DNA of 20,745 bases from contig CALBXV010000180.1 in NCBI GenBank assembly GCA_937890045.1, positions 1 to 20,745 of the forward strand, written 5' to 3'. Shown here one piece after another: positions 15,014 to 20,745 of this stretch. Every line of letters begins with the position of its first letter. Position 1 is the stretch's first letter. This DNA comes from an uncultured archaeon (lineage in GTDB: Archaea > Thermoproteota > Nitrososphaeria > Nitrososphaerales > CALBXV01). Position numbers and translations under genes: made by a program. The notes below the pieces were generated by a model, which saw only the letters and a program-made list of their open reading frames with translations, did no database searches and was not told where the DNA came from.

Positions 15014-15085
15014 GCGGTGGAAGTATCAAAGGCGATACACTTCGTTTCCAACGAAGAAGGTGGAGTTCGATTCTCTAACACCGCT
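15014..15085 (+). tRNA. tRNA-Gly (anticodon UCC)
   Basis: A 72-nt cloverleaf: acceptor GCGGTGG with ACACCGC (six pairs and a mismatch at the seventh), D arm GTAT/ATAC with loop CAAAGGCG, anticodon arm CTTCG/CGAAG with loop TTTCCAA (anticodon TCC, read as UCC for GGA codons), and T arm TGGAG/CTCTA with loop TTCGATT. The discriminator is T, as expected for tRNA-Gly, and no CCA is encoded. Oddities are A instead of U at position 8 and the acceptor mismatch. GGA is a common Gly codon in this AT-rich genome, so the gene could boost translation. It lies between two structured RNA domains and upstream of a terminator. Confidence 0.82.
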
Positions 15086-15088
15086 CTA

Positions 15089-15124
15089 AAATTTCCTAAA
15101 AATAAAATGCGTTTTGGGAAATTT
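15089..15124 (+). repeat. 8-bp inverted repeat after the tRNA
   Basis: AAATTTCC (15089-15096) and GGAAATTT (15117-15124) pair perfectly across a 20-base A/T-rich loop, directly 3' of tRNA-Gly. It may be a processing signal or part of the terminator region. Confidence 0.5.
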
Positions 15125-15138
15125 AGTTTATATATATA

Positions 15139-15174
15139 TTATCAGCCTATAATGATGGGCTGATAAAGTTTTTT
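15139..15174 (+). terminator. Rho-independent terminator after tRNA-Gly
   Basis: TTATCAGCC (15139-15147) pairs with GGCTGATAA (15158-15166) over a 10-base loop, followed by AG and six T's (15169-15174). It would end the transcript carrying the first RNA domain and the tRNA, unless read through into the second domain. A TTGACA overlaps its T run (15173-15178), but no matching -10 box is evident. Confidence 0.75.
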
Positions 15175-15186
15175 GACATTTGAAAT

Positions 15187-15730
15187 AGGAACGCATCAGC
15201 AGGCATGTTGGTGTGGGGTTGACCGAATAACAGGTTACGTTAAGGGCTTGTAAAGTATCCTAATCCCTCTTGTGGTAGAGGAGTATTCACCTAAATGTTG
15301 GTAATACTGAAAGACATTTCGTGCGGGAGTTTGGTTCAACAACTACTTGAAAAAGAAGCCTACTTTTTCGCTTCATTGGGAGTACCCGAAAGGAAATCTC
15401 CCTGTAAACTGGCTGAATAAACCTTTCTTTGAGGGTTAAGGCAATTGGTTAGGAGTTGTATCCGCTCAAACGATGTTAATAGCATTGAGGAGAATCGAAG
15501 TAACTTTCGGAAACGAGATATGAAGTAATAAATCAGAGTGAATCAATGTGAAATGGCATTTTCACACCCCCAAAATTTCAAAACTCGGAGGATAACGATG
15601 ACATAGTTATAAATACACTAGATAAAACAGAGGTTGGTCTCCATTAAAAAGACTGGTGTTTTAAATTACACCTAAAAAATTTAGTGTATCGGATGGTATC
15701 TAAAGAGGGACGGAGGTGGGAAAAAATTTT
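15187..15730 (+). ncRNA. Large structured non-coding RNA, second domain
   Basis: About 540 bases without a credible gene and dense in helices. They are CGCATCAGCA/TGTTGGTGTG with a GGCA loop (15192-15215); CCTCT/AGAGG (15266-15281); AGTATT/AATACT plus ACC/GGT (15282-15308), whose loop AAATGT (15293-15298) pairs with ACATTT (15314-15319) as an H-type pseudoknot; and GAAAAAG/CTTTTTC (15349-15369), whose loop AAGC pairs with GCTT (15370-15373) as a second pseudoknot. Next are GGGAG/CTCCC (15378-15402), AACCTT/AGGGTT (15420-15437), CTCAA/TTGAG (15465-15489), TGTGAAA/TTTCACA (15547-15566) and ATACACTA/TAGTGTAT (15613-15620 and 15682-15689). The next bases form a strong terminator. It may be the 3' half of one RNA with 14318-14998 or a separate RNA; no promoter of its own is clear. 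The boundaries are approximate. Confidence 0.68.
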
Positions 15731-15800
15731 AAAAAGTGGCTCAAATTTTCAGTTTCCACCATATTATCAAACTTGAAAATAACGAGCCACTTTTTGTTTA
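15731..15800. terminator. Strong, apparently bidirectional terminator
   Basis: AAAAAGTGGCTC (15731-15742) pairs perfectly with GAGCCACTTTTT (15784-15795). Inside, ATTTTCA pairs with TGAAAAT, and GTTT with AAAC after one bulged T, giving a long two-part stem. The T run follows on the + strand and an equivalent one arises on the - strand. It closes the structured RNA region and separates it from the replication genes. GGTGGGAA just upstream (15715-15722) could also pair with the loop sequence TTTCCACC, a possible alternative fold. Confidence 0.85.
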
Positions 15801-15807
15801 AAAAACT

Positions 15808-15840
15808 TTGATGGTTTTGAAAATTACTTGATATATATTA
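15808..15840 (+). promoter_or_regulatory. Putative promoter of the replication operon
   Basis: The gap after the terminator carries TTGATATATATTA (15828-15840), the same 13 bases as at 8771-8783. TTGATG at 15808-15813 lies 18 bases before TATATA (15832-15837), the same arrangement as at the other site. Its place between a terminator and the first replication gene supports promoter function. Confidence 0.5.
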
Positions 15841-15910
15841 TTAAGAATGATGGTTACATCATTACAAAATGAAAATTGAAATTTAATTAATACTAATAGG
15901 AGATAAAAAA

Positions 15911-16678
15911 ATGGATATTAACGCGATTAAAAAACGACTTAATCAGTTACAAACTACAAACACTCGTACAACAAATCTTTGGAAACCACAACCAGGCAAA
16001 ACTCAAGTTAGAATAGTACCTTATAAATATAATAAGGAAACTCCCTTTATTGAGCTTTTCTTTCATTATGATCTAGGAAGAAAGTCTTATCTTTCACCTG
16101 TATCATTTGGTCGTCCAGACCCGATTGAAGAATTTGCTGATAAACTAAAATCATCTGGTAATAGAGATGATTGGAAATTGGGTAGAAAGTTAGAAGCAAA
16201 AATGAGAACTTTCGCTCCAGTTGTAGTTCGTGGTGAAGAAAATGAAGGAGTTAAATTCTGGGGTTTTGGAAAAACAGTTTATCAAGAACTACTTTCCATC
16301 ATTGCAGATCCAGATTATGGTGATATTACAGATCCAGTAAATGGTAGAGATATTGTAGTGGAATTTAAAACTGCTGAAGAAGTTGGCGCATCATTTCCAA
16401 AAACTACTATTCGTGTAAAACCAAACCAAACGACAGTTACAGAAGATAAAAAAGTTCTTCAATCAATAACAGAAGAACAGAAAAATCTTTCTGATATTTA
16501 TCAAGAACAATCTTATGATGAATTGGCTAGTGTATTACAGGAATGGTTAAATCCTTCAGATGAAGATGAAAAAAGTGGAGATAAAAAAGAAAAACCCACT
16601 GCATCTTCAACATTACAGGAGACAGTCGCTACTGCAGATAATGCATCAGAAGCATTTGATGAACTCTTTAACAAGTAA
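15911..16678 (+). CDS. Single-stranded DNA-binding protein, gp32-like
   Basis: A 255-residue protein with a clear ribosome site (AGGAG, then nine bases to the ATG). The N-terminus (MDINAIKKRLNQLQ) resembles the basic cooperativity domain of T4 gp32. The core begins with NLWKPQPGKTQVRIVPYKYN, continues through LFFHYDLGRKSYLSP and VKFWGFGKTVYQELL, and ends near RVKPNQTTV. The tail is acidic and disordered (NPSDEDEKSGDK) and ends ASEAFDELFNK, as in gp32 proteins that use the tail to recruit replication partners. There is not a single Cys, so the zinc site of T4 gp32 (His plus three Cys) is absent. It is somewhat shorter than T4 gp32 (301). It is first in an operon with recombinase, nuclease and helicase, as expected for the replisome. 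Confidence 0.85.
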   Translation: MDINAIKKRLNQLQTTNTRTTNLWKPQPGKTQVRIVPYKYNKETPFIELFFHYDLGRKSYLSPVSFGRPDPIEEFADKLKSSGNRDDWKLGRKLEAKMRTFAPVVVRGEENEGVKFWGFGKTVYQELLSIIADPDYGDITDPVNGRDIVVEFKTAEEVGASFPKTTIRVKPNQTTVTEDKKVLQSITEEQKNLSDIYQEQSYDELASVLQEWLNPSDEDEKSGDKKEKPTASSTLQETVATADNASEAFDELFNK

Positions 16679-16688
16679 AGGTTAAAAT

Positions 16689-17780
16689 ATGTCTGTAAAA
16701 GATGAATTAGCAAGTGTCTTAGCTGATAATCTTAATAAACAATTCAAAGATACTAAAGTTGCTTATTTTTTAGATGGATCAGATTCAACACCTACTGATA
16801 TTAAAGATTTTGTATCAACTGGATCTACATTATTAGATTTAGCAATATCAAATAAACCTAATGGTGGTATTGCAGTTGGTAGAATTTCTGAAATTAATGG
16901 TTTAGAATCAAGTGGTAAATCTTTAATAGGGGCACATATCCTTGCTCAAACTCAAAAAAGAGGTGGAGTAGCAGTTTATATGGATACTGAAACATCAGTA
17001 AGTAGGGAGTTTCTTGAAACTATTGGTGTAGATGTTAGCAATATGTTATATCTTCATTTAGAAACAGTTGAAGATATTTTCGAAGCAATTGAACGAATTA
17101 TTGTAAAAGTTCGGGAATCAAGTAAAGATAGATTAGTAACTATTTTAGTTGATAGTATTGCAGCTGCATCTACCAAAGTAGAAATGGAAGCTGATTTTGA
17201 AAAAGATGGTTGGGCTACAAGTAAAGCAATCATCATATCAAAAGCTATGAGAAAGATCACTCAAATGATTGGTCGTCAACAAATAGCATTAGTTTTCACA
17301 AATCAACTTCGTACTAAACTTGGTGTAATGTTCGGAGATCCTTGGACAACTTCAGGTGGTAAAGCATTACCATTTCATGCATCTACTCGCATTAGATTGA
17401 AAAATCTTGGTCAAATCAAAGATACTAAAAAGAATACTATAGGTATGAAAATGAGGGCACAAGTAATTAAAAATAGACTTGGGCCACCAATGAGACATGC
17501 CGATTTTAATTTGTACTTTGAGAGTGGTATTGATGATGAAGGTAGTTGGCTACAAGTATTAAAAGATCATAAATTGTTAAAACAAGGTGGTGCTTGGTAT
17601 ACGATGAATGACCATCAAGGGAATGAAATAAAGTTTCAATCTAAAGATTGGTCAGAACAATTAAAGGATACTGAGTTTAAAGAATATTGTTATAATTTGA
17701 TATGCGATAAATGTATATTAAAATATGATAAAAACTTTGGAATTGATGATATAACGATATCAGAAGATTCTGATGAGTAA
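16689..17780 (+). CDS. uvsX: RecA-family recombinase, UvsX-like
   Basis: A 363-residue strand-exchange ATPase. Walker A is GLESSGKS (71-78), the catalytic Glu lies in YMDTE (E101), Walker B is VTILVD (150-155), and the loop 2 region runs FTNQLRTK to TSGGKALPF (203-228) with the conserved Gln206. Short insertions and the 1-45 N-terminal helix fit the phage recombinase type rather than host RecA, which has a different C-terminal domain. Here the end is KEYCYNLICDKCILKYD and then an acidic tail. It would coat ssDNA during recombination-dependent replication and work with the upstream gp32-like protein. The stop overlaps the next gene by eight bases. The RecA family is certain; UvsX is the likely subgroup. 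Confidence 0.92.
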   Translation: MSVKDELASVLADNLNKQFKDTKVAYFLDGSDSTPTDIKDFVSTGSTLLDLAISNKPNGGIAVGRISEINGLESSGKSLIGAHILAQTQKRGGVAVYMDTETSVSREFLETIGVDVSNMLYLHLETVEDIFEAIERIIVKVRESSKDRLVTILVDSIAAASTKVEMEADFEKDGWATSKAIIISKAMRKITQMIGRQQIALVFTNQLRTKLGVMFGDPWTTSGGKALPFHASTRIRLKNLGQIKDTKKNTIGMKMRAQVIKNRLGPPMRHADFNLYFESGIDDEGSWLQVLKDHKLLKQGGAWYTMNDHQGNEIKFQSKDWSEQLKDTEFKEYCYNLICDKCILKYDKNFGIDDITISEDSDE

Positions 17781-18840
17781 TGATAGATATTTATCTATAC
17801 TCAATCAGATAAAAAAGCATGGCGGGAAGATCGATGGTGGTGAACCTAACGATAAAATACTGGTTATAGATGGCCTAAATACTTTTATTAGAGTTTTTAG
17901 TGTTATACCAACTCTCAATGATGATGGAATTCACATTGGGGGAATAGTTGGTTTTTTAAAGTCAGTTGGTTATGCTATTAAAATGTTAAGACCCACCAGA
18001 TGCATCATAGTATTTGATGGTAAAGGTGGGTCTACCCGCCGTCGTAAACTTTATCCAGAATATAAGGCAAAACGAAGAACTAAGAAAATTCGACTTAATC
18101 GTGTAAACGATTATGAGAATATGGATGATGAACGTCATTCTATGATGATGCAACTATCTCGTTGCGTTGAATACTTAGAAACGCTTCCAGTTTCCATTCT
18201 TTCAGTAGATAGTGTGGAAGCAGATGATGTTATTGCCTATATCGCAAAACAACTCTTACCCAAAAGTAAATCTATTATAATGTCAACTGATAAGGATTTT
18301 TTGCAGTTAGTAAGTGATAGAATATCTGTATGGTCGCCTACCAAAAAGAAACTATATAATCCCGAGCTGGTTAAAGAAGAATATGGTGTAACACCCAATA
18401 ATCTTCTAATGTGTAGAATCTTTGATGGCGACCAATCAGATAATATAAAGGGAGTATTAGGAATTGGAACTAAAACTCTTGTAAAGAATTTTCCTGCTAT
18501 GAAAGATGGTTCTTATTATAGTGTTGAAGATATTATAAAAACTGCAGTAGCAAAACAAGATACCGAAAGTGGAAATTTTTATAAAACTATTTTAGAACAA
18601 AGAGATACAATGTTTCTGAATCGTAGATTGATGCAGTTACATGAGGTGGATATAAGTGGTGGTGCAAAACTTAAAATTAATAGAGTTGTAAATGGTAAAA
18701 TACAAGAATTAATAAAATCAAAATTCCAAACAATGTTTATAGAAGATAGGATGTTTGGTGCATTACCTAATTTAGATAGTTGGATAATGTTAAATTGGAC
18801 AAACTTAAATAGATTTGCGAAGATAAATAATGGGTCGTAA
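17773..18840 (+). CDS. 5'-3' exonuclease / flap endonuclease (RNase H type)
   Basis: A 355-residue PIN/FEN nuclease. Acidic metal-binding residues occur in the expected order: D33 in ILVIDGLN, D82 in IIVFDGKGG followed by the basic arch STRRRKLYPEYKAKRR, E149/D151/D152 in SVEADDVIAYIA, D173/D175 in MSTDKDF, and D220/D223 in DGDQSDNIKGVLGIGTKT (218-235), the helix-three-turn-helix that binds DNA. It should remove RNA primers and flaps on the lagging strand, as T4 RNase H does. The family-A polymerase at 8805 lacks this domain, so the PolI functions are encoded in two distant genes. The ATG lies inside the end of uvsX; the stop lies inside the next small gene. Confidence 0.9.
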   Translation: MSNDRYLSILNQIKKHGGKIDGGEPNDKILVIDGLNTFIRVFSVIPTLNDDGIHIGGIVGFLKSVGYAIKMLRPTRCIIVFDGKGGSTRRRKLYPEYKAKRRTKKIRLNRVNDYENMDDERHSMMMQLSRCVEYLETLPVSILSVDSVEADDVIAYIAKQLLPKSKSIIMSTDKDFLQLVSDRISVWSPTKKKLYNPELVKEEYGVTPNNLLMCRIFDGDQSDNIKGVLGIGTKTLVKNFPAMKDGSYYSVEDIIKTAVAKQDTESGNFYKTILEQRDTMFLNRRLMQLHEVDISGGAKLKINRVVNGKIQELIKSKFQTMFIEDRMFGALPNLDSWIMLNWTNLNRFAKINNGS

Positions 18841-19009
18841 AAAGAAATATTATACTGAAGAAGAAAAGAAAGATGCCCAAAGAAAATGGCAGATGGAACA
18901 CTATCAAAGGAATAAAGAAAATATTTGTAAAAAAGCTAAAGAACGATATCAGAAAAAAAAGAAAGAAATAATAGATTTGGAAAAGAGGAAAAGGTTATAT
19001 GGTGAGTGA
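18830..19009 (+). CDS. 59-aa highly basic protein between nuclease and helicase
   Basis: The sequence starts MGRKKKYYTEEEKKDAQRKW, continues MEHYQRNKENICKKAKERYQ, and ends in Lys/Glu-rich helix. The ATG overlaps the nuclease gene by 11 bases and the stop overlaps the helicase gene by 11 bases, so it fills the gap exactly. The pattern 'YYT.EEk..a.rkw...hYqrNke.i..ka.eryqkkk' resembles small basic segments I recall in phage and large-virus proteins, sometimes at the edge of HNH or other DNA-binding proteins. It is likely a helical nucleic-acid-binding peptide. A helicase-loading or primase-linked role is possible from its position but is not shown by the sequence. Confidence 0.6.
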   Translation: MGRKKKYYTEEEKKDAQRKWQMEHYQRNKENICKKAKERYQKKKKEIIDLEKRKRLYGE

Positions 19010-20378
19010 TAAGGAAACCTTTGTAGAGTTTGGGCCTCAATTTCAAGTAAAGATTCTATCATCTTTATTAAAAGATAATATTTTTATTCAAACTATTCAT
19101 GATATTTTAAAATCAGGTTATTTTGAAGCAGATGCAAATAAATTTTTATGTGGAACTATTATTGCACATTATATGGAATGGAAAAGAGTTCCAACATTAG
19201 AAGTTCTTAGAGTTAAAATACAAGAAATAGATAATGATGTTTTAAAAGAAACTGTTATTTCAAATTTAAGAGAGGTGTGGAGAAATTTAGATTCTACAGA
19301 TTTAGATTTTATTAAATCAAAAACATTGGATTTTTGTAAAAATCAAAAATTAAAAGATGCTATTGTTAGTTCAATAGATTTATTGGAAAATAAAGATTAT
19401 GGTGGAATCAAACAAATAATTGATGAGGCGTTAAAGGCTGGGTCTGAAAGAGATTTGGGTCATGATTATAATGTAGGTATAGAAGAAAGATTAACAAAAA
19501 GTACTAGGAGTACTATTTCAACACCTTGGGATGTAATTAATGATGTTATGGATGGTGGATTAGGTAAAGGTGAATTAGGTGTAATTGTTGCTCCTGCTGG
19601 TATTGGTAAAACTTGGATGTTACAATCTATAGCTTCTAATATATGTAAAAAGGGGCTATCTGTAATACATTATACATTAGAATTAAACCAAGAGTATGTT
19701 GGATTAAGATATGATACTATATTTAGTGGAACACCAACAGCTAATATAAAATTTTATAAAGATGAAGTAAGGAAAATAGTAGAATCAATTGAAGGAAAAC
19801 TTCTCATTAAATACTTTCCAACAAAATCAGCAACTGTACAAACTTTAAGTGCACATTTGAAACAAATAGAGTTAAGTGGAATTGATATAGATTTAGTTAT
19901 TGTTGATTATGCAGATATTTTAAGTGGTATTGGTACTGAAAAAAGGCATGTGTTAGAGAATATTTATGAAGATTTAAGAGGATTAGCAGGAGAATTTGAA
20001 GTTCCTATATGGACAGCATCACAAGCAAATCGTTCTGCATTAGAAATGGAAATTATTGAAGCGGATAAGGTAGCAGAGGCATATAGTAAAGTAATGATTG
20101 CAGATTTTGTTATGTCTGTTAGTAGGAAGGTAGAAGATAAAATATCACATACTGCTAGATGCCATACTATTAAAAATAGATTTGGGGTGGATGGATTTAC
20201 TTATCCTATGAATATGAATACTAATATTGGTAAGATTGAAATATTTGAATCTACAACTATGAAGGGTAAAGAACAACAAAATAAGATGGATAATTCAGAA
20301 GAATATCTTAGAAAACAACTGTCAAATAAATATAAAGATTTAAATAAGCCACTTGACCCAGTTGAGGGATTTGAATAA
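18999..20378 (+). CDS. Replicative DNA helicase, DnaB/gp41-like
   Basis: A 459-residue protein. The N-terminal helical domain (about 1-150) is followed by a linker and a RecA-like motor: GGLGKGELGVIVAPAGIGKT (186-205) with Walker A APAGIGKT, catalytic Glu in YTLELN (E228), Walker B DLVIVDYAD (298-306, D303), the Gln sensor region WTASQANRS, and an arginine-finger region near KNRFGVDG. The C-terminus is polar. Length matches T4 gp41 (475). It should unwind DNA as a hexamer at the fork. It comes after the gp32-like, uvsX, nuclease and 59-aa genes. No primase domain is fused to it, and no primase gene lies in the window. The ATG at 18999 or the GTG at 19002 could be the start. Confidence 0.9.
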   Translation: MVSDKETFVEFGPQFQVKILSSLLKDNIFIQTIHDILKSGYFEADANKFLCGTIIAHYMEWKRVPTLEVLRVKIQEIDNDVLKETVISNLREVWRNLDSTDLDFIKSKTLDFCKNQKLKDAIVSSIDLLENKDYGGIKQIIDEALKAGSERDLGHDYNVGIEERLTKSTRSTISTPWDVINDVMDGGLGKGELGVIVAPAGIGKTWMLQSIASNICKKGLSVIHYTLELNQEYVGLRYDTIFSGTPTANIKFYKDEVRKIVESIEGKLLIKYFPTKSATVQTLSAHLKQIELSGIDIDLVIVDYADILSGIGTEKRHVLENIYEDLRGLAGEFEVPIWTASQANRSALEMEIIEADKVAEAYSKVMIADFVMSVSRKVEDKISHTARCHTIKNRFGVDGFTYPMNMNTNIGKIEIFESTTMKGKEQQNKMDNSEEYLRKQLSNKYKDLNKPLDPVEGFE

Positions 20379-20383
20379 TATAC

Positions 20384-20419
20384 TTGTATATATTCTATTT
20401 GGTTATTCTGTATATATTA
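20384..20419 (+). promoter_or_regulatory. Tandem TATATATT elements before the reductase gene
   Basis: TTGTATATATT (20384-20394) and CTGTATATATTA (20408-20419) are two close relatives of the TTGATATATATTA found at 8771 and 15828. They lie in the 102-base gap between the helicase and reductase genes. Doubling may indicate two start points. Confidence 0.4.
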
Positions 20420-20480
20420 TATTTAATAGAGGTGAGAGTTTATTTTGTTTTAGAAAATTTTATAGCAAGGAGTTTTTTTG

Positions 20481-20745
20481 ATGGTAGTAAATGGTAATGG
20501 GGTAAATGGTGATTTTGAGTCTTTTAAATTAACAGATAATTTTATAGACAAGTATAAAAGAAAAAAACCACCATTCGGTTTTAATGGATTAGGTGAATTA
20601 GTTTATATGAGAACATATTCTCGCGTTAAAGAAAATGGTAAAAATGAAAGATGGTGGGAAACAGTTCGTAGGGTTGTAGAAGGTACTTACTCTATGCAGA
20701 AACAATGGATTGAATCTCATCAACTTGGATGGAATGCATGGCAAG
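20481..20745 (+). CDS. Class II (B12-dependent) ribonucleotide reductase, N-terminus only
   Basis: The gene is cut by the window edge after 88 codons. The ATG follows a good ribosome site (AAGGAG, 20468-20473). [38 protein letters not shown] and LGWNAWQ match the start of monomeric adenosylcobalamin-dependent ribonucleoside-triphosphate reductases of the Lactobacillus leichmannii type (W...V.RVVEG). The enzyme would make dNTPs for phage replication without needing oxygen, using B12 made or imported by the host. The Cys and radical-site residues lie outside the window. The family call is fairly sure from this fragment; whether the gene is intact downstream cannot be seen. Confidence 0.82.
   Translation, partial: MVVNGNGVNGDFESFKLTDNFIDKYKRKKPPFGFNGLGELVYMRTYSRVKENGKNERWWETVRRVVEGTYSMQKQWIESHQLGWNAWQ

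Noticed and set aside
14957..15163. A 68-codon open frame across the tRNA-Gly region
   Set aside because: It runs through the tRNA and two hairpins, has no ribosome site, and its product shows no protein-like pattern; it is a chance frame in structured RNA sequence.
15173..15178. TTGACA as a -35 box for a separate promoter of the second RNA domain
   Set aside because: The position 16-18 bases downstream reads about TCAGCA, with no acceptable -10 box, and the motif overlaps a terminator T run.
14318..15730. RNase P RNA or a riboswitch
   Set aside because: I could not find the conserved RNase P blocks (such as GAGGAAAGTCC), and the region does not lead into a metabolic gene.
1..20745. CRISPR arrays, insertion sequences, integrase or attachment sites
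   Set aside because: No regularly spaced repeats, transposase or integrase motifs, or terminal inverted repeats were found; the only longer direct repeat is the promoter pair at 14186 and 14272.

Overview
The window reads as part of an AT-rich, T4-superfamily-like tailed phage genome (a contractile-tailed myovirus), most likely from an uncultured marine or aquatic phage. Three things support this. One is a tail/baseplate block (tape measure, tube/baseplate protein, LysM-type protein, hub). Another is a T4-style replication and recombination block: gp32-like ssDNA-binding protein, UvsX/RecA, RNase H/FEN-type nuclease and gp41/DnaB-type helicase. The third is the start of a B12-dependent (class II) ribonucleotide reductase. 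Every gene I can support lies on the + strand, packed with 1-17 nt gaps or short overlaps. The host cannot be named. Signal peptides ending in ..LVAQ and a lipoprotein starting CYTQL look like envelope proteins of the Bacteroidota/Marinimicrobia side of bacteria, but that is only an impression.

Layout. 1-8754: tail and baseplate genes, the first cut by the window edge. 8805-10106: a short, divergent family-A DNA polymerase with several catalytic positions altered, placed among structural genes. 10103-12440: two uncharacterised phage proteins, the first with a possible PD-(D/E)XK-like core. 12484-14130: a GH108 endolysin followed by four small envelope genes (47, 110, 28 and 184 aa) joined by ATGA or TAATG junctions, which looks like a lysis or envelope-modification cassette.

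14131-15910 holds about 1.8 kb without a credible protein gene. It contains two 43-bp direct repeats that each look like a sigma70-type promoter, then about 1.4 kb of sequence visibly richer in G and C than its surroundings and full of complementary helices. These include an 11-bp pairing that closes a 343-nt domain, a UUCG hairpin, a tRNA-like element and apparent H-type pseudoknots. A tRNA-Gly(UCC) gene and a terminator lie in the middle, and a strong terminator ends the region. I read it as one or two large ornate non-coding RNAs of the general kind seen in phages (GOLLD/ROOL-like in setting and size), but I cannot assign a family by eye. This is the most interesting object here.

15911-20378 is a replication and recombination operon with a small 59-aa basic protein wedged between nuclease and helicase. 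20481 to the edge begins the ribonucleotide reductase. Three intergenic gaps (before the polymerase, before the ssDNA-binding protein and before the reductase) share a TTG(A)TATATATT element that probably acts as a phage promoter.
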